64,000 nt of DNA from Strobilurus pachycystidiatus (Eukaryota > Basidiomycota > Agaricomycetes > Agaricales > Physalacriaceae): NCBI GenBank assembly GCA_019915135.1, contig JAHLMK010000030.1, positions 186,001 to 250,000 on the forward strand, in the 5' to 3' direction. Within the stretch, counting starts at the first letter, position 1. Every line of letters begins with the position of its first letter. Both the position numbers and the translations under genes were made by a program. Under the pieces are notes generated by a model. It was not told the origin of the DNA. It saw only the letters and a list, made by a program, of their open reading frames with translations, and did no database searches. Positions 36,109 through 47,100 of the stretch are shown here, piece by piece.

Positions 36109-36240
36109 GTCGTTTGTATTCTCGTGCATGCCGTGGGGTGGGAGGTGGGAGAAAGGAAGAAAGAGGAAATTCGGAAAATTGCAGGTTTTACGTGGACACA
36201 CTTTGAAATTCACCCATATAAGGAAACTGCCACGAGGAAG
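36109..36240 (-). promoter_or_regulatory. Helicase gene promoter region
   Basis: CCTTATATG on the minus strand (36215-36223) lies about 108 nt upstream of the ATG. A CT-rich leader tract contains the shared 10-mer (GGAAGAAAGA on the + strand, 36155-36164). The element GGAAGAAAGAGG is identical over 12 bases to that before gene B. Confidence 0.55.
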
Positions 36241-36639
36241 GTTCTGTAGAATGACGCAATATGCCGATCCATCGGAACAGTACTTGAGGATGACTCATAT
36301 ATCAATCCACGGCAACATATGTGTCTCAATATGCGGCTCGCACACTGCGCGTCTCCGACAGCCACCATCTACATGGGCAGGCCTCATGAATGGGCGACCT
36401 GGCTGCTGTGCGTTGTGTTCTCTTGCCCAGATTCTGACATTTGCCGGCGGTGACCTCACTTGACACTGTGTACATAAGTGGGCTGATATCCGTGCTGAAG
36501 GTCGAAGTGAACTCTGCCGCGTAAACAACAACTGAGACAATGTCGCACCTGTACTAACTGCGTGACTGTCCGGACCATTCGAGAATGGACGGAAACGTGG
36601 TGCTTGTGTCCTGCCGCACTACCTGCTCCTGGTGACCAT
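36241..36639. other. Non-coding stretch between helicase promoter and LINE remnant
   Basis: No credible gene is seen. Part of it may be decayed LINE sequence, because the recognisable remnant begins just downstream, but no longer frame could be followed. Confidence 0.4.
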
Positions 36640-36893
36640 TTGTGAGCCCAGTTTAGCTTTGACTCACATGACATTCCTTGTCTGGTATGCACCACAACCG
36701 AGCTGACGGCGCTGTTCAGCCGGTGTGGCTCTGCAGACACTGTCGCCTGGCTCTTGGGACTCCTGAGCACATGCTCCTGGAGTGCACAGGCGTCAATTTG
36801 TTCGAGCGTGTTAGCAGAAGAGCATGGGCGGTTCTGGGTGTCCATGGACAGGCAGTATTTGTGCGTGAAGAGTCCTTGCACCGACCACTATAG
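36640..36893 (+). pseudogene. LINE ORF2 C-terminal remnant (zinc knuckle)
   Basis: A short frame reads VWLCRHCRLALGTPEHMLLE and then CTG, a C-x2-C-x8-H-x4-C knuckle of the kind that ends the reverse-transcriptase polyprotein of fungal LINEs. It stops at 36893. No reverse transcriptase or endonuclease frame is present upstream, so this is a fragment. It lies between the helicase gene and the satellite array, a common place for LINE insertions near fungal telomeres. Confidence 0.55.
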
Positions 36894-37033
36894 GAGAAGG
36901 TACCACTACGACTAAGCATGACAGCTACTGCCGTCAGTTCAATCAATTCCTTGCGAATATATGATATAGTGTTGCTTGTGTCAATCACAAAGAGAGATGT
37001 TAAAGTTGAGCAGTTGTTCGGGGTGCTGTACAC
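36894..37033. other. Junction between LINE remnant and satellite array
   Basis: These are 140 bases of unique AT-richer sequence. The array sequence begins abruptly at TATGTGCGAG (37034). No target-site duplication or telomere tract was seen at the junction. Confidence 0.5.
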
Positions 37034-37218
37034 TATGTGCGAGAACGGGCAAGTGAGATGCGAGTGAGTGTGCGGCGCGGGTTCGTGAGGCTCTGACGGG
37101 CTGAGGGAGTGTGCGATGTATGCGTTGAGGGCCGTTCTCAGAAGGCGCGTGTCTGTGTCGGAGGCCTGTGAGCGGGTATACGGACCGGTTAGAGGGTCAG
37201 GGAGACGCGCAGTTCCGG

Positions 37219-37228
37219 TTAGGGTTAG
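37219..37228 (+). repeat. TTAGGGTTAG telomere-like motif (first of one per unit)
   Basis: The decamer TTAGGGTTAG follows GTTCCGG in every unit of the array. Its orientation is the same as the G-rich strand of a telomere at the right end. Confidence 0.9.
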
Positions 37229-37358
37229 AAGAGGTGCGGGTTGGTTGGGGTTCTGTCTCGGGGTGAAGAAAACGGTATTGTCTCTCGTGCGGGCGCAAAG
37301 GTGACTGTCTGTGTGAGTTTTGGGGTGAGTGTGTGAGGCTGCTGTCTGTGCGCATGTG

Positions 37359-37387
37359 GAATTCTGGTGTCCTGCTTATGAGAATTC
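37359..37387. repeat. Palindromic element, array copy (first of 24)
   Basis: GAATTC, a 17-nt spacer (TGGTGTCCTGCTTATGA), GAATTC. The outer arms GGAATTCT/AGAATTCC still pair, but the inner right arm has diverged. Twenty-four copies are in the window, one per unit, the last starting near 63956. On the minus strand it reads NSHKQDTRIPHA, matching the helicase version in frame. Confidence 0.9.
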
Positions 37388-37740
37388 CGCGTTTTGGTCA
37401 AAGGTGATGTAGGGTGCGTGCGAGTGGCCGCGGGAGGCTTGAGCTGAGATGGAGGATGATCTGGGTGGGTGTGTGAGAATGGGTGATGACAGCAGAGGCG
37501 AGGGTGTCTGTGAGCGTTCACTTTCTTTCATGCGCAACGTGTCCGAGTGGGTGTTTCTTGCTCTCGTCGGCTTGTCGGTGTCCGTCGGAAGTGGAGGGTG
37601 TGTGCGATGGACGGAGGGATGAGTATGAGCTGTGATGAGAGTTGAGGCGAGTGGCGGGGATGTCCGGGTGACTCTGCGGAGGGTGCGTGCGGAGGAACGT
37701 GAAGGCGGGGCTGTTGTGGGCCGAGTTTGCGATTGTGTGA

Positions 37741-38190
37741 GATGAGGGTTTTATATTCTGAATCAGAAAAATGAGGCCGTCGCGGTGATACCCTATGCGG
37801 GAGCTGCGGTGAGGTATTTACTTTTCTCGTGCGGCGCGCGTTCGCATCGCTCTCACGGGCCGGGGATGAGTGCGATTGAGATGAGGGTTTTATATTCTGA
37901 TTCAGAAAGAAGAGGGCTTTCTGATGATACTATGTGCGGGAACGGGCGAGTGATTATTAAGTTGAGTGTGCGGCGATCGGTCGTGGTGCTGCTGCGAGCT
38001 GTGTGTGAGTGCGAATGAGAAGAGGGTTTTATATTCTGATTCAGAAAGAGGAGGGCTTTCTGAGGATACTATGTGCGAGAACGGGCGAGTGAGATGCGAG
38101 TGAGTTTGCGGCGCGGCTCGGGTTCGTGAGGCTCTGACGGGCTGAGGGAGTGTGCGATGCAGATGAGGATTTTGAAATGTGATTCAGGAA
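37741..38190. repeat. Four nested 140-bp subrepeats within the unit
   Basis: In the first unit, blocks starting GATGAGGGTTTTATATTCTG or a close variant recur at spacings of about 139, 139 and 143 bp. Three contain the 13-bp palindrome TTCTGAWTCAGAA (37756-37768, 37895-37907, 38034-38046). The fourth is degenerate (38177-38189). Confidence 0.85.
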
Positions 38191-41100
38191 GGAGGGGGCT
38201 TTGTGGTGATACTATGTGTCGGTGCGAATGGAGGAGAATGGTGCGGTTTGCTTTTTATGTCGTTTCAAGGCGATGTATGCGTTGAGGGCCGTTCTCAGAA
38301 GGCGCGTGTCTGTGTCGGAGGCCTGTGAGCGGGTATACGGACCGGTTAGAGGGTCAGGGAGACGCGCAGTTCCGGTTAGGGTTAGAAGAGGTGCGGGTTG
38401 GTTGGGGTTCTGTCTCGGGGTGAAGAAAACGGTATTGTCTCTCGTGCGGGCGCAAAGGTGACTGTCTGTGTGAGTTTTGGGGTGAGTGTGTGAGGCTGCT
38501 GTCTGTGCGCATGTGGAATTCTGGTGTCCTGCTTATGAGAATTCCGCGTTTTGGTCAAAGGTGATGTAGGGTGCGTGCGAGTGGCCGCGGGAGGCTTGAG
38601 CTGAGATGGAGGATGATCTGGGTGGGTGTGTGAGAATGGGTGATGACAGCAGAGGCGAGGGTGTCTGTGAGCGTTCACTTTCTTTCATGCGCAACGTGTC
38701 CGAGTGGGTGTTTCTTGCTCTCGTCGGCTTGTCGGTGTCCGTCGGAAGTGGAGGGTGTGTGCGATGGACGGAGGGATGAGTATGAGCTGTGATGAGAGTT
38801 GAGGCGAGTGGCGGGGATGTCCGGGTGACTCTGCGGAGGGTGCGTGCGGAGGAACGTGAAGGCGGGGCTGTTGTGGGCCGAGTTTGCGATTGTGTGAGAT
38901 GAGGGTTTTATATTCTGAATCAGAAAAATGAGGCCGTCGCGGTGATACCCTATGCGGGAGCTGCGGTGAGGTATTTACTTTTCTCGTGCGGCGCGCGTTC
39001 GCATCGCTCTCACGGGCCGGGGATGAGTGCGATTGAGATGAGGGTTTTATATTCTGATTCAGAAAGAAGAGGGCTTTCTGATGATACTATGTGCGGGAAC
39101 GGGCGAGTGATTATTAAGTTGAGTGTGCGGCGATCGGTCGTGGTGCTGCTGCGAGCTGTGTGTGAGTGCGAATGAGAAGAGGGTTTTATATTCTGATTCA
39201 GAAAGAGGAGGGCTTTCTGAGGATACTATGTGCGAGAACGGGCGAGTGAGATGCGAGTGAGTTTGCGGCGCGGCTCGGGTTCGTGAGGCTCTGACGGGCT
39301 GAGGGAGTGTGCGATGCAGATGAGGATTTTGAAATGTGATTCAGGAAGGAGGGGGCTTTGTGGTGATACTATGTGTCGGTGCGAATGGAGGAGAATGGTG
39401 CGGTTTGCTTTTTATGTCGTTTCAAGGCGATGTATGCGTTGAGGGCCGTTCTCAGAAGGCGCGTGTCTGTGTCGGAGGCCTGTGAGCGGGTATACGGACC
39501 GGTTAGAGGGTCAGGGAGACGCGCAGTTCCGGTTAGGGTTAGAAGAGGTGCGGGTTGGTTGGGGTTCTGTCTCGGGGTGAAGAAAACGGTATTGTCTCTC
39601 GTGCGGGCGCAAAGGTGACTGTCTGTGTGAGTTTTGGGGTGAGTGTGAGGCTGCTGTCTGTGCGCATGTGGAATTCTGGTGTCCTGCTTATGAGAATTCC
39701 GCGTTTTGGTCAAAGGTGATGTAGGGTGCGTGCGAGTGGCCGCGGGAGGCTTGAGCTGAGATGGAGGATGATCTGGGTGGGTGTGTGAGAATGGGTGATG
39801 ACAGCAGAGGCGAGGGTGTCTGTGAGCGTTCACTTTCTTTCATGCGCAACGTGTCCGAGTGGGTGTTTCTTGCTCTCGTCGGCTTGTCGGTGTCCGTCGG
39901 AAGTGGAGGGTGTGTGCGATGGACGGAGGGATGAGTATGAGCTGTGATGAGAGTTGAGGCGAGTGGCGGGGATGTCCGGGTGACTCTGCGGAGGGTGCGT
40001 GCGGAGGAACGTGAAGGCGGGGCTGTTGTGGGCCGAGTTTGCGATTGTGTGAGATGAGGGTTTTATATTCTGAATCAGAAAAATGAGGCCGTCGCGGTGA
40101 TACCCTATGCGGGAGCTGCGGTGAGGTATTTACTTTCTCGTGCGGCGCGCGTTCGCATCGCTCTCACGGGCCGGGGATGAGTGCGATTGAGATGAGGGTT
40201 TTATATTCTGATTCAGAAAGAAGAGGGCTTTCTGATGATACTATGTGCGGGAACGGGCGAGTGATTATTAAGTTGAGTGTGTGCGGCGATCGTCGTGGTG
40301 CTGCTGCGAGCTGTGTGTGAGTGCGAATGAGAAGAGGGTTTTATTTCTGATTCAGAAAGAGGAGGGCTTTCTGAGGATACTATGTGCGAGAACGGGCGAG
40401 TGAGATGCGAGTGAGTTTGCGGCGCGGCTCGGGTTCGTGAGGCTCTGACGGGCTGAGGGGTGTGCGATGCAGATGAGGATTTTGAAATGTGATTCAGGAA
40501 GGAGGGGCTTTGTGGTGATACTATGTGTCGGTGCGAATGGAGGAGAATGGTGCGGTTTGCTTTTTATGTCGTTTCAAGGCGATGTATGCGTTGAGGGCCG
40601 TTCTCAGAAGGCGCGTGTCTGTGTCGGAGGCCTGTGAGCGGGTATACGGACCGGTTAGAGGGTCAGGGAGACGCGCAGTTCCGGTTAGGGTTAGAAGAGG
40701 TGCGGGTTGGTTGGGGTTCTGTCTCGGGGTGAAGAAAACGGTATTGTCTCTCGTGCGGGCGCAAAGGTGACTGTCTGTGTGAGTTTTGGGGTGAGTGTGT
40801 GAGGCTGCTGTCTGTGCGCATGTGGAATTCTGGTGTCCTGCTTATGAGAATTCCGCGTTTTGGTCAAAGGTGATGTAGGGTGCGTGCGAGTGGCCGCGGG
40901 AGGCTTGAGCTGAGATGGAGGATGATCTGGGTGGGTGTGTGAGAATGGGTGATGACAGCAGAGGCGAGGGTGTCTGTGAGCGTTCACTTTCTTTCATGCG
41001 CAACGTGTCCGAGTGGGTGTTTCTTGCTCTCGTCGGCTTGTCGGTGTCCGTCGGAAGTGGAGGGTGTGTGCGATGGACGGAGGGATGAGTATGAGCTGTG

Positions 41101-44100
41101 ATGAGAGTTGAGGCGAGTGGCGGGGATGTCCGGGTGACTCTGCGGAGGGTGCGTGCGGAGGAACGTGAAGGCGGGGCTGTTGTGGGCCGAGTTTGCGATT
41201 GTGTGAGATGAGGGTTTTATATTCTGAATCAGAAAAATGAGGCCGTCGCGGTGATACCCTATGCGGGAGCTGCGGTGAGGTATTTACTTTTCTCGTGCGG
41301 CGCGCGTTCGCATCGCTCTCACGGGCGGGGATGAGTGCGATTGAGATGAGGGTTTTATATTCTGATTCAGAAAGAAGAGGGCTTTCTGATGATACTATGT
41401 GCGGGAACGGGCGAGTGATTATTAAGTTGAGTGTGCGGCGATCGGTCGTGGTGCTGCTGCGAGCTGTGTGTGAGTGCGAATGAGAAGAGGGTTTTATATT
41501 CTGATTCAGAAAGAGGAGGGCTTTCTGAGGATACTATGTGCGAGAACGGGCGAGTGAGATGCGAGTGAGTTTGCGGCGCGGCTCGGGTTCGTGAGGCTCT
41601 GACGGGCTGAGGGAGTGTGCAATGCAGATGAGGATTTTGAAATGTGATTCAGGAAGGAGGGGGCTTTGTGGTGATACTATGTGTCGGTGCGAATGGAGGA
41701 GAATGGTGCGGTTTGCTTTTTATGTCGTTTCAAGGCGATGTATGCGTTGAGGGCCGTTCTCAGAAGGCGCGTGTCTGTGTCGGAGGCCTGTGAGCGGGTA
41801 TACGGACCGGTTAGAGGGTCAGGGAGACGCGCAGTTCCGGTTAGGGTTAGAAGAGGTGCGGGTTGGTTGGGGTTCTGTCTCGGGGTGAAGAAAACGGTAT
41901 TGTCTCTCGTGCGGGCGCAAAGGTGACTGTCTGTGTGAGTTTTGGGGTGAGTGTGTGAGGCTGCTGTCTGTGCGCATGTGGAATTCTGGTGTCCTGCTTA
42001 TGAGAATTCCGCGTTTTGGTCAAAGGTGATGTAGGGTGCGTGCGAGTGGCCGCGGGAGGCTTGAGCTGAGATGGAGGATGATCTGGGTGGGTGTGTGAGA
42101 ATGGGTGATGACAGCAGAGGCGAGGGTGTCTGTGAGCGTTCACTTTCTTTCATGCGCAACGTGTCCGAGTGGGTGTTTCTTGCTCTCGTCGGCTTGTCGG
42201 TGTCCGTCGGAAGTGGAGGGTGTGTGCGATGGACGGAGGGATGAGTATGAGCTGTGATGAGAGTTGAGGCGAGTGGCGGGGATGTCCGGGTGACTCTGCG
42301 GAGGGTGCGTGCGGAGGAACGTGAAGGCGGGGCTGTTGTGGGCCGAGTTTGCGATTGTGTGAGATGAGGGTTTTATATTCTGAATCAGAAAAATGAGGCC
42401 GTCGCGGTGATACCCTATGCGGGAGCTGCGGTGAGGTATTTACCTTTCTCGTGCGGCGCGCGTTCGCATCGCTCTCACGGGCCGGGGATGAGTGCGATTG
42501 AGATGAGGGTTTTATATTCTGATTCAGAAAGAAGAGGGCTTTCTGATGATACTATGTGCGGGAACGGGCGAGTGATTATTAAGTTGAGTGTGCGGCGATC
42601 GGTCGTGGTGCTGCTGCGAGCTGTGTGTGAGTGCGAATGAGAAGAGGGTTTTATATTCTGATTCAGAAAGAGGAGGGCTTTCTGAGGATACTATGTGCAA
42701 GAACGGGCGAGTGAGATGCGAGTGAGTTTGCGGCGCGGCTCGGGTTCGTGAGGCTCTGACGGGCTGAGGGAGTGTGCGATGCAGATGAGGATTTTGAAAT
42801 GTGATTCAGGAAGGAGGGGGCTTTGTGGTGATACTATGTGTCGGTGCGAATGGAGGAGAATGGTGCGGTTTGCTTTTTATGTCGTTTCAAGGCGATGTAT
42901 GCGTTGAGGGCCGTTCTCAGAAGGCGCGTGTCTGTGTCGGAGGCCTGTGAGCGGGTATACGGACCGGTTAGAGGGTCAGGGAGACGCGCAGTTCCGGTTA
43001 GGGTTAGAAGAGGTGCGGGTTGGTTGGGGTTCTGTCTCGGGGTGAAGAAAACGGTATTGTCTCTCGTGCGGGCGCAAAGGTGACTGTCTGTGTGAGTTTT
43101 GGGGTGAGTGTGTGAGGCTGCTGTCTGTGCGCATGTGGAATTCTGGTGTCCTGCTTATGAGAATTCCGCGTTTTGGTCAAAGGTGATGTAGGGTGCGTGC
43201 GAGTGGCCGCGGGAGGCTTGAGCTGAGATGGAGGATGATCTGGGTGGGTGTGTGAGAATGGGTGATGACAGCAGAGGCGAGGGTGTCTGTGAGCGTTCAC
43301 TATCTATCTCACAACGTGTCCGAGTGGGTGTTTCTTGCTCTCGTCGGCTTGTCGGTGTCCGTCGGAAGTGGAGGGTGTGTGCGATGGACGGAGGGATGAG
43401 TATGAGCTGTGATGAGAGTTGAGGCGAGTGGCGGGGATGTCCGGGTGACTCTGCGGAGGGTGCGTGCGGAGGAACGTGAAGGCGGGGCTGTTGTGGGCCG
43501 AGTTTGCGATTGTGTGAGATGAGGGTTTTATATTCTGAATCAGAAAAATGAGGCCGTCGCGGTGATACCCTATGCGGGAGCTGCGGTGAGGTATTTACTT
43601 TTCTCGTGCGGCGCGCGTTTGCATCGCTCTCACGGGCCGGGGATGAGTGCGATTGAGATGAGGGTTTTATATTCTGATTCAGAAAGAAGAGGGCTTTCTG
43701 ATGATACTATGTGCGGGAACGGGCGAGTGATTATTAAGTTGAGTGTGCGGCGATCGGTCGTGGTGCTGCTGCGAGCTGTGTGTGAGTGCGAATGAGAAGA
43801 GGGTTTTATATTCTGATTCAGAAAGAGGAGGGCTTTCTGAGGATACTATGTGCGAGAACGGGCGAGTGAGATGCGAGTGAGTTTGCGGCGCGGCTCGGGT
43901 TCGTGAGGCTCTGACGGGCTGAGGGAGTGTGCGATGCAGATGAGGATTTTGAAATGTGATTCAGGAAGGAGGGGGCTTTGTGGTGATACTATGTGTCGGT
44001 GCGAATGGAGGAGAATGGTGCGGTTTGCTTTTTATGTCGTTTCAAGGCGATGTATGCGTTGAGGGCCGTTCTCAGAAGGCGCGTGTCTGTGTCGGAGGCC

Positions 44101-47100
44101 TGTGAGCGGGTATACGGACCGGTTAGAGGGTCAGGGAGACGCGCAGTTCCGGTTAGGGTTAGAAGAGGTGCGGGTTGGTTGGGGTTCTGTCTCGGGGTGA
44201 AGAAAACGGTATTGTCTCTCGTGCGGGCGCAAAGGTGACTGTCTGTGTGAGTTTTGGGGTGAGTGTGTGAGGCTGCTGTCTGTGCGCATGTGGAATTCTG
44301 GTGTCCTGCTTATGAGAATTCCGCGTTTTGGTCAAAGGTGATGTAGGGTGCGTGCGAGTGGCCGCGGGAGGCTTGAGCTGAGATGGAGGATGATCTGGGT
44401 GGGTGTGTGATGGGTGATGACAGCAGAGGCGAGGGTGTCTGTGAGCGTTCACTTTCTTTCATGCGCAACGTGTCCGAGTGGGTTTTTCTTGCTCTCGTCG
44501 GCTTGTCGGTGTCCGTCGGAAGTGGAGGGTGTGTGCGATGGACGGAGGGATGAGTATGAGCTGTGATGAGAGTTGAGGCGAGTGGCGGGGATGTCCGGGT
44601 GACTCTGCGGAGGGTGCGTGCGGAGGAACGTGAAGGCGGGGCTGTTGTGGGCCGAGTTTGCGATTGTGTGAGATGAGGGTTTTATATTCTGAATCAGAAA
44701 AATGAGGCCGTCGCGGTGATACCCTATGCGGGAGCTGCGGTGAGGTATTTACTTTTCTCGTGCGGCGCGCGTTCGCATCGCTCTCACGGGCCGGGGATGA
44801 GTGCGATTGAGATGAGGGTTTTATATTCTGATTCAGAAAGAAGAGGGCTTTCTGATGATACTATGTGCGGGAACGGGCGAGTGATTATTAAGTTGAGTGT
44901 GCGGCGATCGGTCGTGGTGCTGCTGCGAGCTGTGTGTGAGTGCGAATGAGAAGAGGGTTTTATATTCTGATTCAGAAAGAGAGGGGCTTTCTGAGGATAC
45001 TATGTGCGAGAACGGGCGAGTGAGATGCGAGTGAGTTTGCGGCGCGGCTCGGGTTCGTGAGGCTCTGACGGGGCTGAGGGAGTGTGCGATGCAGATGAGG
45101 ATTTTGAAATGTGATTCAGGAAGGAGGGGGCTTTGTGGTGATACTATGTGTCTGCGATGGAGGAGAATGGTGCGGTTTGCTTTTTATGTCGTTTCAAGGC
45201 GATGTATGCGTTGAGGCCGTTCTCAGAAGGCGCGTGTCTGTGTCGGAGGCCTGTGAGCGGGTATACGGACCGGTTAGAGGGTCAGGGAGACGCGCAGTTC
45301 CGGTTAGGGTTAGAAGAGGTGCGGGTTGGTTGGGGTTCTGTCTCGGGGTGAAGAAAACGGTATTGTCTCTCGTGCGGGCGCAAAGGTGACTGTCTGTGTG
45401 AGTTTTGGGGTGAGTGTGTGAGGCTGCTGTCTGTGCGCATGTGGAATTCTGGTGTCCTGCTTATGAGAATTCCGCGTTTTGGTCAAAGGTGATGTAGGGT
45501 GCGTGCGAGTGGCCGCGGGAGGCTTGAGCTGAGATGGAGGATGATCTGGGTGGGTGTGTGAGAATGGGTGATGACAGCAGAGGCGAGGGTGTCTGTGAGC
45601 GTTCACTTTCTTTCATGCGCAACGTGTCCGAGTGGGTGTTTCTTGCTCTCGTCGGCTTGTCGGTGTCCGTCGGAAGTGGAGGGTGTGTGCGATGGACGGA
45701 GGGATGAGTATGAGCTGTGATGAGAGTTGAGGCGAGTGGCGGGGATGTCCGGGTGACTCTGCGGAGGGTGCGTGCGGAGGAACGTGAAGGCGGGGCTGTT
45801 GTGGGCCGAGTTTGCGATTGTGTGAGATGAGGGTTTTATATTCTGAATCAGAAAAATGAGGCCGTCGCGGTGATACCCTATGCGGGAGCTGCGGTGAGGT
45901 ATTTACTTTTCTCGTGCGGCGCGCGTTCGCATCGCTCTCACGGGCCGGGGATGAGTGCGATTGAGATGAGGGTTTTATATTCTGATTCAGAAAGAAGAGG
46001 GCTTTCTGATGATACTATGTGCGGGAACGGGCGAGTGATTATTAAGTTGAGTGTGCGGCGATCGGTCGTGGTGCTGCTGCGAGCTGTGTGTGAGTGCGAA
46101 TGAGAAGAGGGTTTTATATTCTGATTCAGAAAGAGGAGGGCTTTCTGAGGATACTATGTGCGAGAACGGGCGAGTGAGATGCGAGTGAGTTTGCGGCGCG
46201 GCTCGGGTTCGTGAGGCTCTGACGGGCTGAGGGAGTGTGCGATGCAGATGAGGATTTTGAAATGTGATTCAGGAAGGAGGGGGCTTTGTGGTGATACTAT
46301 GTGTCGGTGCGAATGGAGGAGAATGGTGCGGTTTGCTTTTTATGTCGTTTCAAGGCGATGTATGCGTTGAGGGCCGTTCTCAGAAGGCGCGTGTCTGTGT
46401 CGGAGGCCTGTGAGCGGGTATACGGACCGGTTAGAGGGTCAGGGAGACGCGCAGTTCCGGTTAGGGTTAGAAGAGGTGCGGGTTGGTTGGGGTTCTGTCT
46501 CGGGGTGAAGAAAACGGTATTGTCTCTCGTGCGGGCGCAAAGGTGACTGTCTGTGTGAGTTTTGGGGTGAGTGTGTGAGGCTGCTGTCTGTGCGCATGTG
46601 GAATTCTGGTGTCCTGCTTATGAGAATTCCGCGTTTTGGTCAAAGGTGATGTAGGGTGCGTGCGAGTGGCCGCGGGAGGCTTGAGCTGAGATGGAGGATG
46701 ATCTGGGTGGGTGTGTGAGAATGGGTGATGACAGCAGAGGCGAGGGTGTCTGTGAGCGTTCACTTTCTTTCATGCGCAACGTGTCCGAGTGGGTGTTTCT
46801 TGCTCTCGTCGGCTTGTCGGTGTCCGTCGGAAGTGGAGGGTGTGTGCGATGGACGGAGGGATGAGTATGAGCTGTGATGAGAGTTGAGGCGAGTGGCGGG
46901 GATGTCCGGGTGACTCTGCGGAGGGTGCGTGCGGAGGAACGTGAAGGCGGGGCTGTTGTGGGCCGAGTTTGCGATTGTGTGAGATGAGGGTTTTATATTC
47001 TGAATCAGAAAAATGAGGCCGTCGCGGTGATACCCTATGCGGGAGCTGCGGTGAGGTATTTACTTTTCTCGTGCGGCGCGCGTTCGCATCGCTCTCACGG

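Larger units (their letters stand above)
37034..38069. repeat. First, truncated unit of the array
   Basis: This unit is 1,036 bp, 121 bp short. One 116-bp piece is missing between two GCGATG copies that flank it in intact units (junction at 37113-37119). A further 5 bp (CTCGG type) is missing near 37080. The missing 116 bp contain most of subrepeat D. Confidence 0.85.

Noticed and set aside
36241..36639. Extension of the LINE reverse transcriptase upstream of the zinc knuckle
   Set aside because: No frame with reverse transcriptase or RNase H motifs could be followed through stops.
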